A stretch of 64,000 bases of DNA, from positions 75,407,672-75,471,671 of the forward strand of contig CM055095.1 of the NCBI GenBank assembly GCA_029204225.1, read 5' to 3'. Below are positions 13,500 to 25,632 of the stretch, piece after piece (the stretch's first letter is position 1; every line of letters begins with the position of its first letter). The translations under genes were made by a program, and so were the position numbers. This DNA comes from Diphasiastrum complanatum. Lineage: Eukaryota; Streptophyta; Lycopodiopsida; Lycopodiales; Lycopodiaceae. The notes under the pieces were generated by a model that saw only the letters and a program-made list of their open reading frames with translations, did no database searches and was not told where the DNA came from.

Positions 13500-14040
13500 T
13501 TTAGGAAAAGGTATCTTGAGTTTATGGTATAGGGTTTATAGGCTAGACTTTAGTATAATTTGACTAGACTACATGCGACCACTATCAGATTCATTAATCT
13601 CACATATATAGTTCAAGAGTTAGATTTTGTGTAGAGTTTATTATGTGTGTAGGCTAAGGGGGTTAGGATTTAGGGTTTATGGCAAGGGTTCTAGAGAAAA
13701 GGATTTAGGGTAAGGGATATAGGGTTTAGTTTCTCAAATTAGGGGTTTGATTATGTGTGTAGGGTATATTATGTGCGTAGGCTAAGACATTTAGAATTCA
13801 GGGTTTAGAGTAAGGGGCCAAGGGTTTGAGATTAAGAATTGGGGGTTCCAATATATGTGTGGGATTTTTTTTTGTTTTGTTATAATAGAATATCAGTTAT
13901 AGGGTTTATGGTAAGGTATCTAGGATTTAGGTTAAAGGAATTATGGGCTAGGGTTTAGGGTTTAGGATTTAGTGTTTAAGATTTAAGGCAAGAGATCTAA
14001 GGTTAGGATTTAGAGTCAAGAATTTAGTGTTTAGAGCTCG
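13500..14040 (+). repeat. degenerate interstitial telomere-like tract
   Basis: Dense words of the type TTTAGGG, AGGGTTTA and GGATTTAG occur on the plus strand, strongest at 13640-13730 and 13930-14000, for example GGGCTAGGGTTTAGGG. The phase is lost between words, so this is an old, mutated array. Short GTGTGTAGG insertions recur through it. Confidence 0.65.
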
Positions 14041-14049
14041 GATTTTGAG

Positions 14050-15716
14050 CTTGCCTATTACTTCTAAACTTGCAAATTAAATATAGATGGTAAAATGTGA
14101 GTGTCACAGATTATTCAGATGAGCTAGTTTATCATTTAATATAATGTTCAAGTCAAATTTTATTTTGTGCTTCATATAATATGAAATAGATGCATGGCAA
14201 GCAAAGAATATTGTTGCCGCCACAATTATGACAGATAAGAAGCCAAGAATATATTGTCAACTATCGACATGGATTACAAAAGTATTCATTTGTGTCCCAA
14301 TGATTACAAAAGTATTAATGTGTCTCAATGATTGCATTCTTTACTGGCACAGGTTTGGAGAGGTGAGCACATGTCCACATTGTGGGGATCATCATTGTAG
14401 ACAAGATAAATAGGCAGACACCATATTCACAATTTTGGGGAGGCGAGCACATGTCCACATTGGTGCAAGTGCATGGCAAAGCTTATGACATGGCAAGCAA
14501 CCAATCGTTCAACAGATGATACTATGAAACATGAGTCTCTTAGATTTTTTTGAAGTTGACAAATCGACACAAGCATTCCAAAGTTTATAGGAATACACGT
14601 AAAGTTGGCATAAAGCTTAAAAGTTTTCATTTTTGACCCATCATTCAAAATGAAGATTTTTCTCTTTCACAACAAATGTGACCAATGGTTTTAACAAGCA
14701 TGACTTGTATACCAAGAAAACGCTTGATTGCTACTTAGTTAAATAATCTACTAATGTAAACTAGTTTACGCTTATCTTAAAAGACTCCATGACTATAAAC
14801 AATGATGAGTACAACTTATAAATTATTTCTTTTAAGTGATAACTATACAAATTCTCCAGAGGATCAAACTACTAATGATCTGAAATTTCTTATCTATAAA
14901 TATAGGATGAAGTCAATACTACACAAAATAAAAAGAAATAAAATTTGACTTATTCTCTTGATAATTATGTAGTGGCACTCAATATTTTAGAAAATAATCT
15001 AAAAATATATCATATATTTCTATAATATTTATCGATATCTAATATTTTGCATGACCATCTAATACATCAAAATTTTTACGTCACATTTTCTATTCGTCCA
15101 TTTTCCACCTTGATTGTCCTACATAGATATCTGACATTATGAATGTAACTAATTTCATCGATTAAGGGAGTTTATTCAAATAATGAATAATGATGTCAAT
15201 TTCTTTTCACACTCTTATGACTACGTGTTTGACCAACTTGTGGCCATTATTGAGTTTATTTATCTCAAAATTCAAATATGTATAATACCATGCGTTTGGT
15301 GATATTTCATCTAATAAAATATGCAACCAAGATACATCATATTCTATCTTATTAGCATCCTAGTAATTTTTAAAAATATTGGCTAAAGTAAATCTTTAGT
15401 AAGAGAAATACTTCCATTATAGAAATAGAATCAACTCGCTAAGATTGTACACCTATACATTAGTTGATATATTTTATTTCGAATTGGATTGTTTGCCTTA
15501 TTCATAGATTTTTGATCTCTTATCATGGCATTGTACCTTTAGATACCTCATCCTCAACTTGAGTTTATAGACTTCCAAAAGAAAATATAGCAGTGAAAAT
15601 ATAGTGTGGCCAGCTAATTGCTATATGGATAAAAATTTTGGCAAGCAATTTACAAGAAATTGAACCAATTCATTTGTGAGAATTGTCCAATTGCATCACA
15701 TAATTTGATTGAGAAA
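14050..15716. other. no gene recognised
   Basis: AT-rich sequence. A short direct repeat occurs, GCGAGCACATGTCCACATT near 14444 with a near copy GTGAGCACATGTCCACATT near 14361. Small frames such as 14228-14413 and 14427-14648 show no known motif. Confidence 0.4.
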
Positions 15717-16527
15717 TATCAAAAATTGAGATTTTAGGACCATGCAAAGATCTACGACGACCTCCATGCATGTGAGGTTGCACAAAATGCATCTATGATA
15801 TATCAAATCGGATTTACAAGGGCTATCTATCGAGCTTTGAATCAAGGCAAGAGCTCATCTACAACAAAATTTATGATCATCCAAAGAGAAGCTAGTTTTT
15901 CACATCCACATGAAAAAACAAAGTAAAATTCACTATGAGAGGCAAAACCAAGCATGTTGCTCTCGGATAGCGAGACAAAATGTGCACACACTCGGGTAGA
16001 GAGAGAATAGACCAAAAAGTGTATGAGAACCAAATTGTACTAACTCTCAACTTCAATGTATGTACAAAGAGAGAGCTCTTCTATATAGTGTTTTGAGACC
16101 CAAGAGGAGTAGTAGGCAAGTAAAAATGATTGGATCTCTTACATAGCACCTCTAAATTTGATTGGTCCATTGAGTTGTCATCTCCTACATTGATTGGACC
16201 ATTTATTATGCATCTCTCTTTTGTGATTGGTCACATGACAACATTACAACATTAAAAGACATGTCACTAAACCTCTATCATTATGCCAAATGTCAAAGGC
16301 CTACACTTCTTCAAGCTAAGTCAAAGCAACTTTTGGCCTAATCACCTACAAACATGTGTACAGCGGATATTTTTGGCATAGGACCCCAAAATTCAAGTTT
16401 AAGGCCTATTGACTATTCAAACTCAACTAAGATGATTATGCCTACCCTCCAAACATGGGAAAATGTGCCACACATGTGAGATTTACATATGTACATGAAA
16501 TTGCAAAATACTCAAGCTAGATTTTTA
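15717..16527 (-). repeat. 3' LTR of the compact element
   Basis: Matches 17622-18427 along its length, including the ATTGAGATTTTAGGACCA start region and the TACTCAAGCTAGATTTT end. The left terminal dinucleotide reads TA instead of TG. Confidence 0.85.
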
Positions 16528-16543
16528 AGAAGTGTTTTTAGAC

Positions 16544-16829
16544 TCATAAATAGTTTTCAAAGTATCCCAAGCCTCCTTGGCTGAGACACACTCCAATTTC
16601 TCTCAAGAGTTCATTGGACACATTCCATTTGATGCAATGGAGAGCCAACCTTGCTCTTTTCTTGAACTTTATGGATTCTTGAGGCACTTGAGGCTCCTCA
16701 TTGCCAAGCACAATATCCATAATGTCTTGAAGCACCAAAATAGATTCCATCCTAACCTTCCAAATAGAATAGTTGGAGGAATTCAACCTTTCACTTGCCT
16801 TGAATAGATACCCCCCCTATTGATGCCAT
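16544..16829 (-). pseudogene. copia gag N-terminal fragment
   Basis: Minus-strand frame with NSSNYSIWKVRMESILV, MDIVLGNEEPQ, LALHCIKWNVSNELLREIG, the standard start of a plant copia gag. The Met at 16829 (MASIGG) is out of frame with this block unless one base is lost in the 7-base G run (CCCCCCC at about 16812 on the plus strand). The frame stops after about 80 residues, where the LTR begins. Zinc knuckle and pol are deleted. Confidence 0.8.
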
Positions 16830-17608
16830 GATGAGACAAATGAAAATGTACACAAAGTACAAGCTTGTGAAATGACTCTACAAAGTGATTTTGTGATTCC
16901 CAAGGCCTAGACTTGAACAAATCAAAGATCTAGCAAGATCTAAGCAAGATCTCCATCACAAATCCTAGAATCAATCTTCACCAAAAGCTTTTCTTGTACA
17001 CAAAGTACATACATGCGAAAGGACTCCAATAATACTTTTTTGACCCTTAAAACACTAGATTTGAACACATTATGGACTACACAAAAACCAATGACTCTAA
17101 CTCTTTAAAGCTGGAATGGATTTGAAAAGATTTGATTACAAACAATGTCTAGATCCTTGTCACTTGAATAGAATTGACAGAACCTTTCAATTTTGGACAT
17201 AACACTCAAGATCAAGGGCATTAAACCATAAAGATCCAAAAATCACCCAATGGGCACACTTACCTACCCTCAAACATTGGAGCCATACATCAACAAGATG
17301 CATCAATAACCCTTGGGATCTTGGTCTTCTCAATCTACACTTGATGCTCTTTCCAACAAATGTCTACTTGGGCTAAATGGATCAAAGATTAGTTTGCTAG
17401 AAAATTCCAAAGTGGATACAACTCACACGTGGACTGTACTTTCCATACATTAAATGATCACATATGATCCAAGAAATCACTCAAACCAAGCAATCATTAG
17501 CCAATTTGAATCTAGAAGACAATTGGGATGCAAGAGCACTCTCAAATCTAGAATTTTCACTCAAGATCTTGCTTCATGGAGATGAAACTTCATGCATGCA
17601 TGTACCTA

Positions 17609-17621
17609 GGCTCTGATACCA
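17609..17621 (-). other. primer-binding site (tRNA-Met type)
   Basis: Minus-strand TGGTATCAGAGCC directly follows the end of the 5' LTR at 17622. This is an exact match to the usual copia initiator tRNA-Met complement and fixes the element's orientation. Confidence 0.92.
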
Positions 17622-18427
17622 TGTCAATTATTGAGATTTTAGGACCACCCAAAGATCTACAATGAGCTTTATGCATGTGAGGTTGAACAAAATGCATCTA
17701 TGATAGATCAAATTGAATTTTCAAGGGCTATCTATCGAGCTTTGAATCAAGACAAGAGCTCATCTATAACAAAAGTTATGATCATCCAAAGAGAAGCTAG
17801 TTTCTCACAGCCACCTGAGAAAACAAAGTAAAATTCACTATTAGAGGCAAAACCAAGCATGTTGTTCTCGGGTAGAGAGAGAAAATGTGTACACACTCGA
17901 GTAGAGAGAGAATAGACCAAAAAGTGTATGAGAATCAAAATTGCATTAACTCTCAACTCCATTTTATGTACAAAAATAGAGCTCCTCTATATAGTGTTTT
18001 GAGATCCAAGAGGAGGCAAGTAAAATAATTGGATCTCTTACATAGAACCTTTAAATTTGATTGGTTCATTGATTTGTCATCTCCTACATTGATTGGACCA
18101 TTAATTATGCACCTCTCCCTTGTGATTGGTCACATGACAACATTACAACATCAAAAGACATGTCACTAAACCTCTATCATCATGCCAAATGTCAAAGGCC
18201 TATACTTCTTCAAGCTAAGTCAAAGCTACTTTTGGCCTAATCACCTACAAACATGTGTACAACGGATATTTTTGGCATAGGACCCCAAAACTCAAGTTTA
18301 AGGCCTATTGACTATTCAAACTCAACTAAGATGATTATGCCTACCCTCCACACGTGGGAAAATGCGCCACACATGTGAGATTTACATATGTACATGAAAT
18401 TGCAAAATACTCAAGCTAGATTTTGCC
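17622..18427 (-). repeat. 5' LTR of the compact element
   Basis: About 806 bp, bounded on the left by TGTCAATTATTGAG next to the primer-binding site. On the minus strand it starts at 18427 with GGCAAAATCTAGC, where TG is expected. It contains CACACATGTGAG near the far end, a palindrome also found in other LTRs here. Confidence 0.87.
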
Positions 18428-19989
18428 TTTTCTTCACAAGAAAGTCGTCCAATCAAAAAGACTTATGAAGTAAGAAAGTACTCCCAAGAAGTAGGCTAAA
18501 TGAAAATAAAAGTAATTTTGACATGCTCTTAATGATGGTGTCTTAAGTGATACAAACTTAAAAGTAAATCAAATAATTTGATGGTCATTGTTAAAGCATT
18601 GATAAGAAAATATCATATTTCATGTTGTAGAATTGATGGACGTCCAATGCCTTCGAGAGACAAGGATATGAAAGGTTTTTCCTAAGAATTTGTGTCAATA
18701 GAGGTTATGAAATCTCGACCCTCAGTTATTTTTCAATGAAAAGACAATTCATGTATCGTTCTATGCTTGGAAAATTGGTTATTATTTAGATTTAGTCAAA
18801 GACGAGAGATGATGTCAGAGATATTGGATATTAGTATTTTTCCTAAATCTTGATGATTATGCAAAGCTTATTGATGTATACATTCAAAAGCTAATAAAGG
18901 TGTAGGAAGCCATTGGTAATCTGGAACACCAATTATTCATGTCTTGTTTATAACAAAGCTCAAATAAAAATATCAAATGTTCTATTAAATAAATTTTGAT
19001 TAACTAATATGAATGTAAATCCATTTTAGATCTAAACCTTGGAAAAGTTAGATCAAAACAACATAGTGATGAATATTGTTCATGGAGATTTTCTCCTAGT
19101 CGTTTTTTGTTAAATGGGGAGAAGATCCTATGTTTTATGAAAACTCATAAGAGTTAAGAGATATGGTGTAGGTGTGAGCTTATCTAGCTATGTCTTTGAG
19201 AGAGCACTTGTATTGTGGCACACAAATGCTGGCAAGATATCAGCCTCAAAGATGGAGGTCTTAGGCTTCAAGAGTAAGTCTTGGATGGACAGATAATGGA
19301 CGAGCAGAGAGACCATTGGCAGTAACTATGTAGCTAGCATGCTAGACCATGCACATGACACAGATGAACAAAGGAGCACAATAACAAGGTCATAATGTTT
19401 GGTTGTTTTTAGGAACTACATTCAAGGGAGAGGACACAAATGGTTTAGAAGATTGTTGTTGGCAGAAGAGAGGAGAAGGCTTACACGAGTTCTAGTGTGA
19501 GAAAAACCCAAGTGTTTAATAGAAGATAAGGAAGGTAAGGGTGCATTGTAACATGAATGGGAGAGGAAGTCTTTCGAAATCTTAACCTTTCGTAGTCAAT
19601 AACAACTTTAGAGCTAGCGTTCAGATCATGAGAATATATGCATAAAAGAAAACATACCATTTCACAACAGAAGTAAGGAGCTGGAGAAGGCTTTAGGATC
19701 CCACAATGACAAGAACCAAACAGATCATACAAATGCCTCAAAGAAGTAGCTACGTTTAACATTTTGGGAAGAGTTTCAAATCTTACATGTCACCACATTG
19801 CATAAGGTTTTAGAATGCATGGCATTAGATGCAAGAAAATTGAAAAGGCAATGAGCCTGAGTTTACTGGGATTCCATTTCCAATTGGCCATCTCAGCTTT
19901 TTGAAATCTCCTAAAAGATGCTTTTTTTGAAATCCTTCCGGATATATTGATGAGGGCCAACTATAAAAAATATCAATAATTTCAGGATC
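18428..19989. other. no gene recognised
   Basis: Sequence without recognisable domains. A minus-strand frame of 93 codons at 19481-19762 has no motif I know. Confidence 0.4.
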
Positions 19990-20667
19990 CGACATTCACC
20001 ACAGCAGCTTACATAATTTCTCCAAAAACTGACGTGAAGATTCTAAAGTTTATGGAGTGTGAGGAATCGTGCGAATGCAATGTCAGAGACTTTTTCTGTG
20101 CACATACCTGGTGGCAAACGCCGCCGTGAGCTCCAGTAAACTCAGATCAGTTGTTCATCGAAGTGGCCTCACAATATCTGCAAAAGGAATGAGATTGTAA
20201 CCCAGATTACTCGAAATCTGAAGTCAGTCACTTCAGCTCAAATTTCCTCTGCCCCTTTTGTGATCATGATATGTAACAGCTTACTGTCCAATCAATCAAC
20301 CATTCACCAGAATGACACGTACCTGTACTCATATACAATCATATTAGGTGATCCCGTGAATGCCAGTTATTTTGTAAAGTTTGTCAGACTGCCCAGTAAG
20401 CTTTCAGCTTGATGATTAGCCAAAGGAACGGCAACGGCTAACCATTATCGTACCGACTGGAATAACAGATAAAAGTCTTTTTATCGAATGCACGCTTTGT
20501 ACAGTACGAGTCTCAGCATGGCAGATGAGTCAACGACGGATAATCCTATGTAAACATGTTCTTGAATGCACTCTTCTTGGTATATAATTTTCAATGAGTA
20601 ACATGAGATCCAATAGCCTTTTAAAACTGTGCCAACTTCCTTTTAAGAAAACTAGTACTGCAGTCAT

Positions 20668-20949
20668 TCAGTCTACTTGTTTGAGCTTCTCGCCGTCGTG
20701 AGCATATTGCACGAATATATCTGGTGACTGATGATACCGGCAATACATAGGCATATTCATAACGTAGTTGTGAAACAAAATTTCAGCATCGAACTGTAAC
20801 GCACTTCCTCCTTAAAACAATTTGTGACTATGAATGTTATTACCTTGCCTCGTTCTGGACAGCCCTTCACAGCCAGTTCCTTCATAAAAATGCAGCGTTT
20901 TTAATCTTTCCAGGTGGATGGGTCGCAAAATCCCTTATATGACTAAAAC
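20668..20949 (-). CDS. two putative last exons of an unrecognised gene
   Basis: On the minus strand a 126-bp block (20793 to 20668) is fully open and ends in TGA. It contains HNYVMNMPMYCRYHQSP and ends DGEKLKQVD. It follows an acceptor GCGTTACAG. A donor GCAAG/GTAATA at 20844 closes the preceding block (20949 to 20844), which reads ATHPPGKIKNAAF, then MKELAVKGCPERGK after one base is restored in a T5 run. The phases of the two blocks agree (phase 0), with a 50-bp intron between. I do not recognise the protein. The diverged copy near 55900 keeps DGEKLKQ and the stop but loses the rest. A gene is inferred from open frames and splice sites only, and a short intron of 50 bp is unusual for plants. 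Confidence 0.4.
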
Positions 20950-21260
20950 CTATGATAATGACAGTCCCTTTTGGTTTTCTACCTTTCACAGAGAAAATAT
21001 ACCTGGCTCTTAAAACGCAGCCTGGAACTTGTGGGTCCAAGAATACCACCAACGCCAGAGTTTTAAGATTTATTTACTATGAATGTTGAGTTTATTCAAG
21101 TATAATACCACGCTGTCGAGTATCTATAAACTTATACACGAAAATCATGTCTCAGGAGACAATTCCGAGACAGGTGCTACTAGTGACAAGAAATTAACTA
21201 TCATGTTTTGTTTCGAAGCAAATGACCAGTAGTAAGTAGGCAAAGCTTTTCTTCAAAAGA

Positions 21261-21340
21261 GTACCTATGAAATTTTCTCAAACATCCTGTACAAAATCGT
21301 TAAGGACCTGGTATCTGACTTCGATTTGGAAACAAGGGAA
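21261..21340 (-). CDS. possible exon of unknown gene, conserved in both segment copies
   Basis: A minus-strand block after the acceptor ACGTTTCCAG reads FPCFQIEVRYQVLNDF and ends in TGA. The copy near 56265-56345 reads FPCFQIEVKYQVLNEF with the same TGA. Several differences are conservative (Arg/Lys, Asp/Glu) or silent in this frame, which hints at coding constraint. The evidence is a short stretch and could be chance. Confidence 0.3.
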
Positions 21341-21519
21341 CCTGGAAACGTGAGGCTCATACAAGGCGTAGGCAGAATACAAGAAGAGGCTTACTTGCAA
21401 AGAAGGAGATGTAGCGTTGCATCTAAGTCGACCAAGCTATAAAGGAATAATTTATAAATAGCATCGCCAATGGGCTCAGGCCGGTAGACAGAGGCACTAA
21501 GTTATCGAAACTTTCATGA

Positions 21520-21748
21520 TCAAAAGGTCGAGGTAATCAAGTGGTTTGAGAATTTACAGAAGGTGGCTAGGGCCGTTTCGTCAAAGTAGAAAATTGAAAT
21601 AGAATCATCACGGTCTAGGTTCCCCTGCTTCCATATCAAAACCAGACACCAATGTTCAGGGATTAGATCAGTAAGAGCGTAATACATGTATGCCATCTCA
21701 GCTTCCCTCGCAATGACCATAAGCTGTTCGTGTAAGATGGACTACTGT
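21520..21748 (-). CDS. possible exon of unknown gene
   Basis: A minus-strand open block follows an acceptor-like TTTCAACAGTAG. It reads ILHEQLMVIAREAEMAYMY, then HWCLVLIWKQGNLDRDD and FYFDETALATFCKFS before a TGA at 21520. No domain is recognised. The second segment copy keeps WLVLIWKQGNL but is otherwise disrupted. Part of it pairs as an inverted repeat with 21305-21345. Confidence 0.3.
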
Positions 21749-22720
21749 TGAAACTATAACCGATACCATAAACAACCGAAACGTGAACTCTCTGATGTGC
21801 TGAAGTGTAAGCACAACAGAATAGCTTAACGAAAAGTAACTTTTATTGCAAGATCGAAGACAACAGTGGAAGACCACACGAAACTGGCCACAAGTAGACA
21901 CTTAGATAGTATATTTGTAGACGCATATACTGATTCATTTATCTGCATACATTTAGAGGTACTTTTAGACTCGGTCTCTCTTGTCACACTGGCATCACTA
22001 TAGACAATGGATGCTGCCTCTATTTGATGTCTACACAACTGCAACTACAAGTAAAATGTCATCAACTTTTCTGTCCATCGTCTATTTATCAGCCCAGTGA
22101 TCTAACACGAACAGAGAACTTTTGTTAAGCATCTTCATGTGACTCCGGCAAGTCTGTTGAGACGGATTATGCTACGTCCTGTGGGCCTGTCACTTAAACT
22201 TTTCGATAACCCATACTCGAGTAGAGAACGGCATAGCTCATTCCTAATGTTCTCCTAACTCACGTTACGGGTCAGCTTTCTCTTTTGTGAAACAGTGGAA
22301 GAAGATCTGTAACTGAGCTACTCCTAGCTCCAAACACCGACACGGGTGACGGACTAAAGACTTAAGCTGCATAGATCGACAGAGACTGAAGTTGCAGACT
22401 AACTTAAAGTGCACGCTCACCTCCAAATCTTAAGTAGAAAATGTCAGCAAGAGATTTTGTAAAAACCGTGTCCCAGTTCATATTTGGAGAGGTATAAAAT
22501 ATCACAATCAGCTTACTTTTGTAAACTCGCTATACAAGCTCTTCCCTACTAGATAATATCTATTGTCTACGGCAAGACGGCCATATGACGAAGGTAGGTA
22601 GTGGAAAACTGTCAAACAAACAGAAAGCAAAGCAGCATCAACAGATCTCACAGAAATCTCAGAGTCGTCGATTAAGCCTTAAGGTGTTCATCTTTTGATG
22701 TCTGATAAAAAACAATCATC

Positions 22721-25632
22721 GCAACACGAACATTGGCCCGAGAAGATGATGGGTTATCCGTGAAATTTGCAGTCAGTCAAGTCACACCCCAAGAACCACC
22801 AGCTGTAGCATCAAGTACATATCACAAAGGACGCTACATTTCACAAAGAAGGACGCTGGGGGTACCTAATCAAACCCAGCAATGATCAAGTCCTAGAACT
22901 TACAAGGAAATCCAAAACGCAGAGGAGTTATTTCCCGTGAACCAAAGAGCGAACGGGCCATAATCACAAGTGGAATGAAACTAGGAAGTTTCTGGAATGT
23001 CGATGAAACAAATGATGATCATAAATCGACGAACGGAGGCGCAGCGCGCTGCCTTGGATGTTCGCAACGGATAAGACTTGAGGAGCCTGGCTATGATCTA
23101 TCCAGCAGCACAATCATCCCATTACCCCGCCGCTATATGAGCAAGACAGAATAAATCATAAAGGATGTGTAGTGGATCCGTACTGTTGTCACTTGTTTCG
23201 TATGACATAGATTCTAGAACGTCGTTGAGTAGCAAGTTGCGCGTCCCATCCAGTCATCCACAGATAAAAGGAAGGTTAGGAGATAAGGTGTACTATGTAC
23301 TCGCCCTAACATTGGCATTTCATGTCGAACTCTTATTTGCCTTTCAACAAGGGTACAATTTGAAATCACTTTTTACTTTTAAAATTCAAATTCATGACAC
23401 CGCCGCATCTACTATGCTTTTGCCGAGATAAGAGTTTACATTTCTGATCTTTTGACATATATATATAAGCCTAGTATATATAAGGCTAGCATAAAGTTTA
23501 CATTTATCCTTTGACCTATAGTCACATATAAGCCATAAAGGCACTTGAGATTTCAAATTTTAATAGCTCTTCAATTTGAAAGAAGGATCTTCCCTGCAAG
23601 TTTCAATCCCCATGCTACCCCATGGCTAACACATTAGCATGATTATATATAGTGGTAAAGCAAATGGTGATCCACATTCACACAACCACCCTTAACTCAC
23701 AATCCACCACATGATATTTGAGATAAAAACATACAACAAGATAACAAAGAGAGAGATGGCCTAGCACATGGAGGTTTACAAAGGATGAAATCTAATCTAA
23801 TGAGGTTGGATGAGCATGGGTGTTCCACAATGAAAACAATCAAAGCTCTAAGATTTGTGTGCTTCGCCAAGCAACTCTAGCTAAAAAGAAACTTTAGAAC
23901 GTGGTTTATGATTATGTGGCCAAGCTAACACATTCTTATGTTTCGAGCCTATCTCTCAAAAAAACATTAGTTGCAATTAATGTTTGGATCATTTTCTTTT
24001 TTGTAGTAGAAGGCTAGATTAATGCTGACCATTCCTGCTATCTGCAATATATCTTAGCTTGATTTATGCTTTTATATATATGTTTTAAATTAAAACTGTC
24101 ATCATGACTTACAATCATTGCACTTTTGTTGTTATGAAATCCTAGTGTCAATATCGTACTTTGACAAAAACACAATTACTATACAAAATGTCAATGCCAA
24201 CCTCCTTAACCTCATGGTCCATTGCTCCAATCAACAATGCTAGTCTTGAAGATATATGAGACAATTGGCAATGTAATGGTCCTTCGAGAGGCAAGTAAAC
24301 ACAAAAAGTTGTCGAATTGTGGGGAGACAAATAAACTCATGAGTTTCTTTGCATGTACAATGAGAAATGAAACAACTTAAATAAGGGTAACACAACCACC
24401 AAGCAATGACAAAGATAGCAATTGAACTATCAATTGGATGTAATATTTCCACACCAAGATTGAGTATACATTGTGGAGAAAAAATTGAAGAAATGAACAA
24501 GAACTTCCATGAAGAAAAGGCCAACAAAATTTGAAACTAGTGCCAATCCTTCTCTTTTAAGACAAGTGCTCTTCTATATTTACATCCACTCCTAAGTTCA
24601 ATTACATCTCTGATGCAATAAATTGTGGGGAGAAACATTAGTCTAGAGGTAAAGGTGATTCCAAACTCCCCTCCAAGATCTTCAACACACAATAATGCCA
24701 ACAACATATTCCTACTTCAAGAGGGCAACAAGACCTTAATGAGGAGGTTTCATCCATCCCACCACAAGTATCTTGTAAACATAGTAATCTATAAATTACT
24801 TTGCTCAACATGAAATTAATGTAATAGGGCCTACAATGGCTTTGGTGGTTGTGTTTTTCAAAAATCTCTTACATGTATTGACATGATTTGATGTCAAGTG
24901 ACGGCTGATTCAACTAAGAATATTTTTAAAATGTTCTTCGCACCTTACACAAACCATGTCTAACACTAAAGCCAAAAACATAAATCATTAGAGAAGTTCC
25001 CGATGTTACAAGGGCCTCTTGTCAAGATTTTTTTTTTTTTTTTCACTTTTATGTCCATGTGACCCAATGCATTTCTTGATATTGTGGCCTCTACGTAACA
25101 TAACTCGTTTGACCCAAAAAGAACACAATTCATATTTGCAACGATTTGAATTTCCGGTCTGGCAGATTAAAAGCATATTATTGGCTGGCATGTGTAGCCC
25201 ATGGTTGTACTAAACTGCTTGGGTTAGCTCAAGTTAAAGCTATCTTGGAACTTCGAAATAACAATTACTACAATAGAGCACGAAATTGTAATGCTTTAGT
25301 TCCTATTATGCCCTCAACTCTCATATTGGCATATTCAAACATGAGACTCTTCAAGCTATTGCAATGAGAAGGAGACCAAGATCCTTGATCTGCTCTGCAA
25401 TTTTTATAATGAGAAGAAATACAATGGCACATGGATTGCCCGTGAATATCATAAGGCTTCTTGGGTACCAATGCATCCACTAGCAAGAGGGGCATTTCGG
25501 CAAAAGAAAAAGACAAAGTATAAATATGGATCTTATTGGAAAAGTCAGATTGCTGATTTCAAAGTATCAAAGAAAGGCCTTCGACGAAGGGCAACTATAG
25601 CAAAGAAACTTCTACCTATAATCAATGTCACG
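22721..25632. other. no gene recognised
   Basis: Mostly AT-rich sequence. It holds a TA-rich inverted pair near 23460-23500 (AGCCTAGTATATATAAGGCT) and a run of T near 25027-25042. Frames at 23165-23431, 24240-24527 and 25146-25367 lack known motifs. The upstream gag of the copia element starting near 25633 could extend into 25470-25632, where a lysine-rich frame lies, but this cannot be shown. Confidence 0.4.

Larger units (their letters stand above)
15717..18427 (-). mobile_element. compact LTR retrotransposon derivative with only a gag fragment
   Basis: Two direct repeats of about 810 bp (15717-16527 and 17622-18427) flank 1.1 kb of interior. A minus-strand primer-binding site sits next to the right repeat and a minus-strand gag fragment next to the left, so the element reads leftward. 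Protease, integrase, RT and RNase H are missing. The LTRs look about 88 percent identical by eye in the compared parts, suggesting an old insertion. Clear target-site duplications were not found. Confidence 0.88.
19990..22720. repeat. duplicated segment, copy 1 (partner 55325-57910)
   Basis: Collinear matches to 55325-57910 run through the whole stretch. Examples are GTAACCCAGATTACTC, ATTCACCAGAATGA, TTGAGCTTCTCGCC, TGTAACGCA.TTCCTCCTTAA, GGAAACAAGGGAACCTGGAAA and TAGGTTCCCCTG. The copies are diverged with many small gaps and lie about 35 kb apart in the same orientation. No retroelement motif was found in either copy. Minus-strand exon-like blocks survive here, so this is the better-preserved copy of what may once have been a gene. 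Confidence 0.8.

Noticed and set aside
23455..23500. AGCCTAGTATATATAAGGCT hairpin
   Set aside because: Short AT-rich palindromes are expected by chance in this sequence, and nothing coding adjoins it.
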